Source: Hwanghaeella sp965227365 (GTDB taxonomy: Bacteria; Pseudomonadota; Alphaproteobacteria; UBA8366; Aestuariispiraceae). From it: a stretch of 64,000 bases of DNA. Below, piece by piece: positions 51,734 to 59,781 of the stretch. A program made the translations under genes and the position numbers. Below the pieces are notes generated by a model. It had not been told where the DNA came from and searched no databases. It was given only the letters and a program-made list of their open reading frames with translations. The stretch is taken from positions 744,001 to 808,000 of the forward strand of contig NZ_OZ245754.1 of NCBI RefSeq assembly GCF_965227365.1, written 5' to 3'. The stretch's first letter is position 1; each line of letters begins with the position of its first letter.

Positions 51734-52421
51734 AACCACGCCGCGGATATTGATCGTCGAGGATGACGAGGATATCGCGTCCGCCCTGTCCCGTGGGCTT
51801 GCCCGAGAGGGATATGACCCCGTCGTGGCGCAGGACATAGCGTCCGCGACCGATTTGGCGGGGGATGGCTGTGACGCGGCGATCGTGGATGTGATGCTGG
51901 GTGACCAAAGCGGCACGGACCTCGTGCGCCGGCTGCGGGCCGGCGGAATGAGCGCGCCGATCATTATCCTGAGTGCTCTTTCCGGCGTGGACGAAAGAGC
52001 CGACGGCTTGGAAGCCGGTGCCGATGACTACGTGGCCAAGCCGTTCGAATTCTCCGAACTTGTCACAAGACTGAAAGTACAGGAACGACGCCGGCTCGCC
52101 GATGCGACCGAAACATTGATGGTGGCCGGTTTGCGCTATGATGTCGAAACCCGGGAGGTGAGCGGTGGCAACCGTACGATTTCGCTGACAGAACGCGAAG
52201 GCGACCTGCTTGCCTACATGATCCGGCATGCGGGGCATGTCGTCAGCCGCGGAGACATTTTCGACACCCTGTGGCTGGGCGGTGGCGGGTCGTCCGAAAA
52301 TGTCGTCGATGTCTATATCGGGTATCTCAGGCGGAAACTGGCACCTTTGTCGAATTTCGGCATCGATATTCGAACTGTAAGAGGAAGAGGGTTTATGTTG
52401 ACGGAGGTTTCGGATGAATAA
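51726..52421 (+). CDS. OmpR-family response regulator
   Basis: A 231-residue regulator: receiver domain with ILIVEDDEDIASAL at the start, the acceptor Asp in AIVDVMLGD and Lys in YVAKPFEFSEL; winged-helix domain from about residue 135 with ISLTEREGDLLAYMIRHAG and the recognition segment SENVVDVYIGYLRRKL. It overlaps the kinase gene before it and the exported-protein gene after it, so the three are coupled. Confidence 0.95.
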   Translation: MGETTPRILIVEDDEDIASALSRGLAREGYDPVVAQDIASATDLAGDGCDAAIVDVMLGDQSGTDLVRRLRAGGMSAPIIILSALSGVDERADGLEAGADDYVAKPFEFSELVTRLKVQERRRLADATETLMVAGLRYDVETREVSGGNRTISLTEREGDLLAYMIRHAGHVVSRGDIFDTLWLGGGGSSENVVDVYIGYLRRKLAPLSNFGIDIRTVRGRGFMLTEVSDE

Positions 52422-53091
52422 GGGGATCAAGCTCGCCCTGACTGCGGCTGCGCTGCTTCTTCTGCCTATTACCGCGGCAGCGGGGCCTGCCAGCGACCGG
52501 CTCTTCACCGAAGGCGTGTTGAGATCCGTCGAACCGGGGACGGCACTGATTTACAGCCATGTCCGTGAAGGCGCCGAGCAAACCGAAGCCGTGCGGTGGA
52601 TTGACGATGGGGAATTGCATGTTGCGCTTCAACAAGGCCAGGACGGTTCCAAGGAAGCGGTCATTTCGATGCTGTCCGACGGGAGGATCCATCGGGAGAT
52701 GAGTCCTCTGCCGGTCTCGATTGGGAACCCTATTCTGCTGACCTTCCTTGAATCGAGTCTGCGGGCGATGGCGAGCATCACCGGCGGCAGCCCCTTCTAT
52801 ATACGCAACCGGATGAAAGCGGCCTTGCGCGACAGCGGAACCGTAACCGCCGTGAAAGCGACAATCGGCGACAAAACCATCGATGCGGAAGAGATTACCT
52901 TCATTCCCTTCCAGCATGACAAGAACCGGGACAGGATGGGCGAATTCGCCGATCTGGAACTCCGATTCATCGTCTCCGACCAGGCGCCCGGCGGTTTCAT
53001 ATTGTTCTCCGCGCAGACCAGACCGCACGCGGACGGCGGGGTCGCTTTTCGCGAAGAGATCACCTACCGCACCGCAATGTTGGGGAAGTGA
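52414..53091 (+). CDS. Exported protein of unknown function
   Basis: A 225-residue protein with a clear signal peptide (KLALTAAALLLLPITAAAG). The mature domain is mixed alpha/beta with blocks PGTALIYSHVREGAEQT, NPILLTFLESSLRAMASITGG and FIPFQHDKNRDRMGEFADLE. No Cys pairs or recognised motif. It overlaps the response-regulator gene by eight bases, and the next exported-protein gene begins at its stop (TGATG), placing it firmly in the sensory operon. It may be a periplasmic sensor accessory. I do not recognise the family. Confidence 0.7.
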   Translation: MNKGIKLALTAAALLLLPITAAAGPASDRLFTEGVLRSVEPGTALIYSHVREGAEQTEAVRWIDDGELHVALQQGQDGSKEAVISMLSDGRIHREMSPLPVSIGNPILLTFLESSLRAMASITGGSPFYIRNRMKAALRDSGTVTAVKATIGDKTIDAEEITFIPFQHDKNRDRMGEFADLELRFIVSDQAPGGFILFSAQTRPHADGGVAFREEITYRTAMLGK

Positions 53092-53465
53092 TGATGTTGA
53101 AAAGGCTATCGACCTTCTTGGCGGCAACAGCTGTCTGGTTGTGTGCAGGCTCGGTCCAGGCGCAGAACGCCACGCCGATCCCGACCGGCTACAATGATTA
53201 TCCGACCGAAGCGCGCGCCGATTACGTCTTTGCCTGCATGGTGACGAATGGCCAAACACGGGAAATGCTGACACGCTGTTCCTGTTCGATCGACGTAATC
53301 GCGACCATTCTTCCCTATGAGGACTACCTATCCGCCGAGACCGTTCTTTCCATGCGGCAAACGGCGGGGGAAAAAGTAGCTATCTTCCGGCATGCGCATT
53401 TCACAAATACCGTTGTCGCCGATTTGCGCCGGGCCCAGGCGGAAGCCGAGATCCGTTGTTTCTGA
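53091..53465 (+). CDS. Small exported Cys-containing protein of unknown function
   Basis: A 124-residue protein starting at ATG 53091, one base into the upstream stop; GTG 53088 is also in frame. Signal peptide to about VQAQN (residue 25). The mature domain has Cys in YVFACMVTN, RCSCSID and a terminal RCF, probably forming two disulfides, and a PYEDYLSAETVLSMRQTAG segment. It is the last gene of the overlapping sensory operon. I associate similar proteins with PQQ loci but cannot name a family. Confidence 0.65.
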   Translation: MMLKRLSTFLAATAVWLCAGSVQAQNATPIPTGYNDYPTEARADYVFACMVTNGQTREMLTRCSCSIDVIATILPYEDYLSAETVLSMRQTAGEKVAIFRHAHFTNTVVADLRRAQAEAEIRCF

Positions 53466-53540
53466 TGATCCTGGGGCTTTCCCTATAGCGCCGCAAAGGC
53501 GCATGATGGGCGCTGCTGTTTTCTCGTTCGGGGTATAATC

Positions 53541-54506
53541 ATGCCAACCGGCAATTCTGCTGCGCTGATCGGTCTCGATTGGGGCACCACGTCATTGCGT
53601 GCTCATTTGCTGGACGCGTCCGGCGCAGTGATCGAACGTCGCAGTTCCGCAGAGGGAATACTCGCGGACCATAAGGGCGGCTTCGAAGGAACCTTCGGTC
53701 GCGTCGCCGGGGACTGGGTTGCCAGGGCACCAGGACTGCCGGTTATTGCCTCGGGAATGATCACCAGCCGCAACGGTTGGGTCGAGACGCCTTACGTCAG
53801 GGTTCCAGCGGGTGTCGATGAACTGGCTTCTTCCCTAGTGCCTCATGACCTTTCACCGGCTAGCCGCATCCATTTTGTCTGCGGCATGGATTACGACCCC
53901 GTCGACGGGACGCCCGATATCATGCGGGGTGAGGAGACACAGATTGCGGGCTGCCTGGAACGCGGATCCGGCGGCGAGGGAGAAGAAGGGCTTTTCGTCA
54001 TGCCGGGTACCCATAGCAAATGGGTCAGTGTTCGCGGGCGGCGCTTGGACAAATTCGACACCTATATGACGGGAGAGGTCTACGCCGTCCTGAAGGGTCA
54101 TTCGATTTTGGGCCGGTTGATGGAAAAATCGGCGGGTCCGCTGGGGACGGGTTTCGATCAAGGGGTCTCCGCGCGCCTGGAGTCCGACGGATCTCTGCTG
54201 CGTCATGTTTTCAGCGCCCGCACCATGGCTCTGTTCGATCGGGTCGCGCCGGATCAGGTTGCAGATTATCTGTCGGGCCTGTTGATCGGCGAGGAAGTAC
54301 GGTCCGCGCTAAAGGATTGCGGGTCTGGCTCAGGCAGCGGTTCAGGCGCCGGGGCAACCGTCACGATTGTTGGAGACGGTGCATTGACGGAACGATATCG
54401 CCGGGCGCTTGAGCTTGCTGGCGTTGCCGCCGTTCCGGCGCCGGAAGATGCCGCCGCGCTTGGGCATTTCGCGATAGCCAGACAGGCCGGGTTGATCGCC
54501 GGATGA
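53541..54506 (+). CDS. dgoK: 2-dehydro-3-deoxygalactonokinase
   Basis: A 321-residue sugar-acid kinase of the ASKHA fold. LIGLDWGTTSLRAHLLD is the phosphate-1 loop, FVCGMDYDPVDGTPDIMRGEETQ (read in parts) is characteristic of DgoK, and MPGTHSKWVSV and FDTYMTGEVYAVL follow. It phosphorylates 2-keto-3-deoxygalactonate in the De Ley-Doudoroff pathway. A Gly/Ser run (GSGSGSGSGAGA) near residue 260 is an odd low-complexity insertion. The aldolase gene follows after 35 bases. Confidence 0.94.
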   Translation: MPTGNSAALIGLDWGTTSLRAHLLDASGAVIERRSSAEGILADHKGGFEGTFGRVAGDWVARAPGLPVIASGMITSRNGWVETPYVRVPAGVDELASSLVPHDLSPASRIHFVCGMDYDPVDGTPDIMRGEETQIAGCLERGSGGEGEEGLFVMPGTHSKWVSVRGRRLDKFDTYMTGEVYAVLKGHSILGRLMEKSAGPLGTGFDQGVSARLESDGSLLRHVFSARTMALFDRVAPDQVADYLSGLLIGEEVRSALKDCGSGSGSGSGAGATVTIVGDGALTERYRRALELAGVAAVPAPEDAAALGHFAIARQAGLIAG

Positions 54507-54541
54507 CCGGAAACGGCGGACAGATAGGGAAGGACAGGTGA

Positions 54542-55177
54542 ATGGGGGCTTGGTTGGAAACCTTCGGCGAAATGCCGTTGATCGCGATTTTGCGGGGCGT
54601 GACGCCGGATGAGGTCGTCGCAATTGGGTCGGCCCTATACGATGCGGGGTTTCGCGTTGTCGAAGTGCCGCTCAATTCGCCCGATCCGATGACAAGCATT
54701 GCACGACTGTCCAAGCAGTTCGGGGACAGTATGATGATCGGCGGCGGTACGATACTGACGGCAGAGCAAGTCGAATCCGTCCGAACCGCCGGAGGCAAGC
54801 TGGTGGTCGCCCCGAATCTCGACGAAGCGGTGGCCGCAAAGGCAGCAGCGTTGGAGATGACCTACTGCCCCGGAATCATGACTCCGACCGAGGCGTTTCG
54901 CGCTCTCGACCTGGGCGCGGCCGCGATAAAGCTGTTTCCCGCGGAACTGATACCCCCCATCGGGCTGAAAGCAATGAAGGCCGTTCTACCCAAAAATGTC
55001 TGCAGCATTCCCGTCGGCGGAATAACGCCGCAAACCATGGAGCCTTATTGGAACGTGGGGGCTTCTGGATTCGGGCTCGGCTCGGCCCTGTACAAGCCGG
55101 GTGATACGGCTGATCGGGTTGGCGAAAACGCGCGGGCGTTCGTTTCCGGCCTTCGGGAAATCCAGGGAAGGGCGTGA
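54542..55177 (+). CDS. dgoA: 2-dehydro-3-deoxy-6-phosphogalactonate aldolase
   Basis: A 211-residue class I aldolase of the KDPG/KDPGal family. PLIAILRGVTPDEV opens it, with the base Glu region in VVEVPLNSP; the Schiff-base Lys lies in AAIKLFPAE near residue 127, and IPVGGITP closes the phosphate site. It splits KDPGal to pyruvate and glyceraldehyde 3-phosphate, following DgoK. Galactonate dehydratase and galactose dehydrogenase are not in the window. Confidence 0.93.
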   Translation: MGAWLETFGEMPLIAILRGVTPDEVVAIGSALYDAGFRVVEVPLNSPDPMTSIARLSKQFGDSMMIGGGTILTAEQVESVRTAGGKLVVAPNLDEAVAAKAAALEMTYCPGIMTPTEAFRALDLGAAAIKLFPAELIPPIGLKAMKAVLPKNVCSIPVGGITPQTMEPYWNVGASGFGLGSALYKPGDTADRVGENARAFVSGLREIQGRA

Positions 55178-55187
55178 TCCCCTTCGC

Positions 55188-56486
55188 CTATGTGTGTAGA
55201 GGAGTGCCGGCCTGCGGTTCTCGCTGTTGATAAGGCCATGTGATGGTGAAAGTCGTGCCTTCTCCCAATTTGCTCGCAACTTCCATCGTTCCGCCGAGAG
55301 CCGCCGTCAATTTGGTGCAGATATAGATGCCCAAACCCGTGCCGCGTTCGTTGCTTGGCGCGATCGCGGTTCCGTCCGACAGGAACGGCTCTCCGATCTT
55401 ATCAACCAGTTCCTGCGGCATGCCGGCCCCGTCGTCGATGACGGAAACGGATATATTGCCGTCTTTCGGTGAAAGCCATTCTACGATCACTGACCCGTTT
55501 TTGCCGGTGTGCTTGCAGGAATTGGAAATCAGATTGTTGAGGATTTGGATCAACGATCTGCGATCCATGTAGATTTCGCGCGGACATTCGTCGGGCAGCA
55601 CAAGGTCTATGGATACACCCTTTTCGAGAGCGATCGGCGCAAAGCCTTCGATGACTTCCTTGGTACAATCGGCGAGATCAAATGTCTGCGGACGTAGCGT
55701 AAATTTTCCGCTGTCCAGACGGGCGGTGTCCAGGATGTCATCGACGATCGAGAGCAGTAGTGATCCGCTCTTGTGAATATTCTGCAGGTAGCTCCGGTAT
55801 TTCTCGTTCTCCAAGGGCCCGCCGACTTCACTCAAGATCATGTCGGAAAAGCCCATGATCGCGTTCAAGGGCGTGCGAAGATCGTGGCTGATATTGGCCA
55901 GGAACTCGGATTTCGAATGGACAGCCTCTTCCGCAGCCTCCTTGGCTATGCGAAGTTCCTCCTCGTTCTTTTTGATCTCGGTGACGTCGACCTGAATACT
56001 GACGAAGCCGCCCCGGCTGAACGGTCGGTCGCTTGTCTTGATCCATCGGCCGTCCTTCAGGCGAACGATGAACGATCCTTCGAGTTTCTTCCGGAATTCG
56101 GCCTTTCGTTGCAGATAGTCGTCGTCGTCGCCGAATTCGTCCCCGACGACCACGTTGCCTCTTTCCACGTCAATCCGGCCCAATTCTGCGAAATGGACCC
56201 CGGGTCGCGCTTCCTCTTCCGAATAGCCGTAGAGTTCCCTGAAGCTGCGGTTACACGCTACCAACAACCCATCGGCGTCATAGATGACAATGGCTTCGGA
56301 ACTGTTGTCGAAAGCTTCGGCATAGGCCTGTCGGGCGCCGGAATCCTTCAACTGCTGCCGCAAGGCGTCGTTTTCCGCGCGCAGCGTTGCCAGTTCCGCC
56401 TTCAGGCGTGTTTCTTCGGTCATGCCGGACCCGCCGGCGCTTTCCGCCACCTTGTCAGAGGAGAGGGCGCGCGCATTGTCATCCAT
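55188..56486 (-). CDS. PAS-domain sensor histidine kinase, cytosolic, orphan
   Basis: A 432-residue kinase. A short coiled coil (about 25-50), PAS domain (about 55-165, AIVIYDADGLLVACNRSFRE), linker coil, HisKA with His in ANISHDLRTPLNAIMGF near 195, and HATPase with NLISNSCKH, DDGAGM and GTGLGIYICTKL. No membrane segments and no neighbouring response regulator. It resembles alphaproteobacterial kinases such as PleC/DivJ relatives in the catalytic part. It sits between dgoA (convergent) and the ketodeoxyarabonate dehydratase gene (divergent); function unknown. Confidence 0.9.
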   Translation of the reverse strand: MDDNARALSSDKVAESAGGSGMTEETRLKAELATLRAENDALRQQLKDSGARQAYAEAFDNSSEAIVIYDADGLLVACNRSFRELYGYSEEEARPGVHFAELGRIDVERGNVVVGDEFGDDDDYLQRKAEFRKKLEGSFIVRLKDGRWIKTSDRPFSRGGFVSIQVDVTEIKKNEEELRIAKEAAEEAVHSKSEFLANISHDLRTPLNAIMGFSDMILSEVGGPLENEKYRSYLQNIHKSGSLLLSIVDDILDTARLDSGKFTLRPQTFDLADCTKEVIEGFAPIALEKGVSIDLVLPDECPREIYMDRRSLIQILNNLISNSCKHTGKNGSVIVEWLSPKDGNISVSVIDDGAGMPQELVDKIGEPFLSDGTAIAPSNERGTGLGIYICTKLTAALGGTMEVASKLGEGTTFTITWPYQQREPQAGTPLHT

Positions 56487-56728
56487 GTGACCTTACCCCC
56501 TTCGCTCATGCCACCCTACGACACATGCTTCCATTCACTTGAAACAATGAACTATACCAAAGGATATAATCGGCTTCGGGCGGCGTTGTCGATGCTCCAT
56601 AGACGGTAACGCAACGGGATACCACAGCTATCGGTATTCGGATCGGCGGCAAGTGTGTTTGACGGTTGTCGGGTAGGCGGGGCAAAGTCCTCCAGCGGCC
56701 GCAACATGGCTGGGGAGGATAATTTAGA

Positions 56729-57649
56729 ATGACTGAAAGAGCTTACTCCGGCGTTTGGCCGGTGGCACCGACGCCCTTCACCGAATCCGGTGCCGTTGAC
56801 TATGATGGGATGCGACGCGTCATCGACTGCATGGTCGACCAGGGGGTCGATGGAATCTGCATCCTGGCGAATTTTTCCGAGCAGTTCCTGCTTTCGGACG
56901 AGGAACGCGCGTCGCTGACACGGGTGTGTCTGGAACACGCTGACGGCCGGGTTCCGGTGATTGTCACGGCATCGCATTTTTCGACCGCGATTGTCGAAGC
57001 GCGGGCGCGGGAAGCCGCGGCGATGGGCGCTGCGATGATCATGCTGATGCCGCCCTATCATGGCGCGCTCCTGCGTGCCGACGAGGAGGGCGTGTTCGAA
57101 CATTTCGAGAAGGCCGCCCAGGCCGGCGGCATCCCGATCATGGTCCAGGACGCGCCGCTTTCCGGTGTCACACTGTCGGTTCCTTTCCTGGTCCGATTGG
57201 CGCGCGAAATCGAACAGGTCAAATTGTTCAAGATCGAGACCCCGCAGGCTGCCGCCAAACTGCGTGCCTTGATCGCTGCCGGCGGCGATGCGATCGAAGG
57301 CCCGTTCGATGGCGAGGAAGCGATTACCTTGATCCCGGATTTGGACGCCGGCGCAACCGGGTCGATGACCTCCGCCACCCTGCCGGACCTGATCCGGCCG
57401 GCGGTTACGGCGCACCTTCAGGGGCAACGGGATGAAGCGAAGGAGATTTACGCTCGATTGCTTCCATTGATAAATTTCGAAAACCGGCAATGCGGGTGGC
57501 GGTCATGCAAGGCTGTCATGAAGGAGGGCGGTGTCATCGCCTCCGAACATGTGCGGCATCCAACCCGGCCGCTTCATCCCGAAACGCGACAACAGCTTCT
57601 TGAACTTGCCCACGAAGTTGAGCCGTTGGCATTGCGTTGGGGCAAATAG
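56729..57649 (+). CDS. L-2-keto-3-deoxyarabonate dehydratase (DHDPS family)
   Basis: A 306-residue class I aldolase-superfamily protein. It follows Azospirillum L-2-keto-3-deoxyarabonate dehydratase closely in my memory: GICILANFSEQFLLSDEER near 45, MPPYHGA, MVQDAPLSG, FKIETPQAA with the Schiff-base Lys near 172, and IEGPFDGEEAITL. It would convert the keto acid to 2-oxoglutarate semialdehyde in the non-phosphorylating arabinose route. The other arabinose-route enzymes are absent, so a related sugar acid is possible. An aldose epimerase gene follows at once. Confidence 0.8.
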   Translation: MTERAYSGVWPVAPTPFTESGAVDYDGMRRVIDCMVDQGVDGICILANFSEQFLLSDEERASLTRVCLEHADGRVPVIVTASHFSTAIVEARAREAAAMGAAMIMLMPPYHGALLRADEEGVFEHFEKAAQAGGIPIMVQDAPLSGVTLSVPFLVRLAREIEQVKLFKIETPQAAAKLRALIAAGGDAIEGPFDGEEAITLIPDLDAGATGSMTSATLPDLIRPAVTAHLQGQRDEAKEIYARLLPLINFENRQCGWRSCKAVMKEGGVIASEHVRHPTRPLHPETRQQLLELAHEVEPLALRWGK

Positions 57650-57656
57650 TGCCGTG

Positions 57657-58670
57657 ATGGACGTTTTTGGGGAACTCGACGACGGGCGTGTTGTCCAACG
57701 GGTTCATCTGACCGGGCATGGCCTGTCCGCGAATGTCATGACCTGGGGCGCCGTGCTTCAGGATCTGCGACTGGACGGCTTTGGCCATTCCCTGGTCCTG
57801 GGCTTCTCCGAATTTGCGCATTATCCGGCCCGGTCGCCGAAATTCGGTGCGATCGTCGGCCGCGTCGCGAACAGGATTCGGAACGGTGAGGCTAAGATCG
57901 GTGGCCGGGTCTATCCGTTCGACAAGAATGTGCTCGATAGACACACGCTTCATGGCGGCAGTGCCGGCGCCGGTAAGCGGATATGGGACGTCGAGGAGAC
58001 GGGCGCAGATTTCGTCACCCTGTCGCAAATCCTGCCCGACGGACATATGGGGTTTCCCGGGAATATGACCGTGCACGCGACCTATCGAATCGCGCCTGGT
58101 CCGGTGCTTGAGATAGAGATTTCCGCCATCTCCGACGCCGATACTCTGTGCAACTTCGCCAGTCATAGCTATTTCAACCTCGATGGCGGCGGCGATGCGC
58201 GCCGGCAGTTTTTCCAGGTCGATGCCGATCATTTTCTGACCCTGGACGAGGATCTGGTGCCGACAGGCGAGGTTGCATCCGTGGAGGGCACGCAGTTCGA
58301 CTTCAGTTCGGCCCGCCCGTTGCTTTTGGGGAAGGCGGGGCTTTCGGGGGAGGCGGGATACGACAATAACCTCTGTCTTTCCAGGCACAGGACCGATTGC
58401 CGGCAGGTTGCCAGATTGAAAGGGGCGGTCTCGGGCATAGAGATGAGAATCGAAACGACCGAACCCGGACTGCAAGTCTATGATGGTTCGAAAATCGGGG
58501 CGCGGACCGAAGACGTACCCGGATTGAACGGAGCGCCTTACCAGGCATTTTCCGGTATCGCCCTCGAACCCCAGGCCTGGCCCGATGCCCCGAACCAGGA
58601 TTGGGCCGATCAGGTTCGGCTGGCGGCGGGTGAAACATATCGCCAAACCACGCGCTTCGTTTTCGGGTAA
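57657..58670 (+). CDS. galM: Aldose 1-epimerase
   Basis: A 337-residue galactose mutarotase-fold enzyme, starting MDVFGELDDGR at ATG 57657, seven bases past the previous stop. GAIVGRVANRIRNGEAKIGG, the active-site LHGGSAGAGK near residue 100, and NFASHSYFNLDG near 168 match the family. It interconverts alpha and beta anomers of aldoses, supplying the form used by sugar dehydrogenases. Longer in-frame forms would overlap the dehydratase gene. Confidence 0.92.
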   Translation: MDVFGELDDGRVVQRVHLTGHGLSANVMTWGAVLQDLRLDGFGHSLVLGFSEFAHYPARSPKFGAIVGRVANRIRNGEAKIGGRVYPFDKNVLDRHTLHGGSAGAGKRIWDVEETGADFVTLSQILPDGHMGFPGNMTVHATYRIAPGPVLEIEISAISDADTLCNFASHSYFNLDGGGDARRQFFQVDADHFLTLDEDLVPTGEVASVEGTQFDFSSARPLLLGKAGLSGEAGYDNNLCLSRHRTDCRQVARLKGAVSGIEMRIETTEPGLQVYDGSKIGARTEDVPGLNGAPYQAFSGIALEPQAWPDAPNQDWADQVRLAAGETYRQTTRFVFG

Positions 58671-58992
58671 GACCCGGCGCCACCTGCGGACATTTGCGCT
58701 AATTCCTTCGACGGCGGTTTCGGCCGCCGGACGAACAGCATTTTTAGGCCGAGGATGTGCTGCGCCGCAAAATAATGCGACCGGCCATGGATCCCTTGCG
58801 AGACCCCGACAGACAATGATTTTCTGCAGCGTTCCTTTGATAGCAGATATGTAACAAAATTGCGTCACTCTCAATCGGCAAGGTATGCGGCGCAACATGA
58901 TGTTGTTGCGTCGCAACAAATATTGCGCTTAACTCATACCACCGTACGCCAATCGTGCGTGGATCAGACGGGGATTCAGAAAGGAAAGTCAT
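58671..58992 (+). promoter_or_regulatory. bdhA upstream region with three TGC-N3-GCA motifs
   Basis: A 322-base stretch without a convincing gene. It carries CTGCGCCGCAA (58760-58770), ATGCGGCGCAA (58885-58895) and TTGCGTCGCAA (58906-58916). The last lies in a perfect palindrome TTGTTGCG-T-CGCAACAA (58903-58919). PhaR proteins of alphaproteobacteria bind TGC-N3-GCA type sites near PHB genes, and the next gene belongs to PHB metabolism. The distance to the bdhA start is 77 bases from the last site. Confidence 0.55.
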
Positions 58993-59775
58993 ATGTTGAA
59001 GGGGAAGGCGGCCATCATCACCGGTTCCACCAGCGGGATCGGTTTGGGCATTGCCGAGGCTTTGGCTGAAGCGGGTTGCGACGTCATGCTGAACGGCTTT
59101 GGCGACGCGGCCGAGATTGAAAAAACCCGTTCGGCGCTGGAAGCGAAAACGGGCGTGAAAGTTCTCTACAGCGGCGCCGACATGTCGAAGCCGGAGAGCG
59201 TCGCCGGGATGGTCAAGGAAGCGGAAGGTGCTTTCGGCAAAGTCGACATCCTGGTCAATAATGCGGGCATTCAGTTCGTGTCGCCGATCGACGAGTTCCC
59301 GGACGGGAAGTATGACGCGATCATCGCGATCAACATGTCCTCCAACTGGCACGCCATCAAGGCGGCGCTGCCCGGCATGAAGGAGCGTAACTGGGGCCGC
59401 ATCATCAATGTGGCGTCGGCGCACGGCCTTGTCGCCTCGCCCTTCAAGAGCGCGTATGTCATGTCGAAGCACGGCGCGGTCGGACTGACCAAGACGGTCG
59501 CGATGGAGGTTGCGGAAACGAATATCACCTGTAACGCAATCTGCCCGGGCTATGTGCGCACGCCGCTGGTTGAAGGCCAGATCGACGATCAGGCGAAGGC
59601 CCATGGGATGAGCCGCGACCAAGTCATCCGTGACGTCCTGCTGGCATCGCAGCCGAACAAGCGTTTTGTCGAGACCGAGGAACTGGGCGCGCTGGCCGTG
59701 TTCCTGTGTTCCGACGGTGCGAAGTCCATCACCGGGGTCTCCATCCCCGTCGATGGTGGCTGGACGGCTCACTAG
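58993..59775 (+). CDS. bdhA: 3-hydroxybutyrate dehydrogenase
   Basis: A 260-residue short-chain dehydrogenase. The NAD fold is IITGSTSGIGLGIAE near residue 9; NNAG follows at about 92; the catalytic Ser, Tyr and Lys are in NVASAHG and AYVMSKHG near 140-158. HGLVASPFKSAYV and NAICPGYVRTPLVEGQI are typical of BdhA. It oxidises 3-hydroxybutyrate, from PHB breakdown, to acetoacetate. The patatin-like gene starts six bases later and acetoacetate decarboxylase follows. Confidence 0.95.
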   Translation: MLKGKAAIITGSTSGIGLGIAEALAEAGCDVMLNGFGDAAEIEKTRSALEAKTGVKVLYSGADMSKPESVAGMVKEAEGAFGKVDILVNNAGIQFVSPIDEFPDGKYDAIIAINMSSNWHAIKAALPGMKERNWGRIINVASAHGLVASPFKSAYVMSKHGAVGLTKTVAMEVAETNITCNAICPGYVRTPLVEGQIDDQAKAHGMSRDQVIRDVLLASQPNKRFVETEELGALAVFLCSDGAKSITGVSIPVDGGWTAH

Positions 59776-59781
59776 GCCGCG

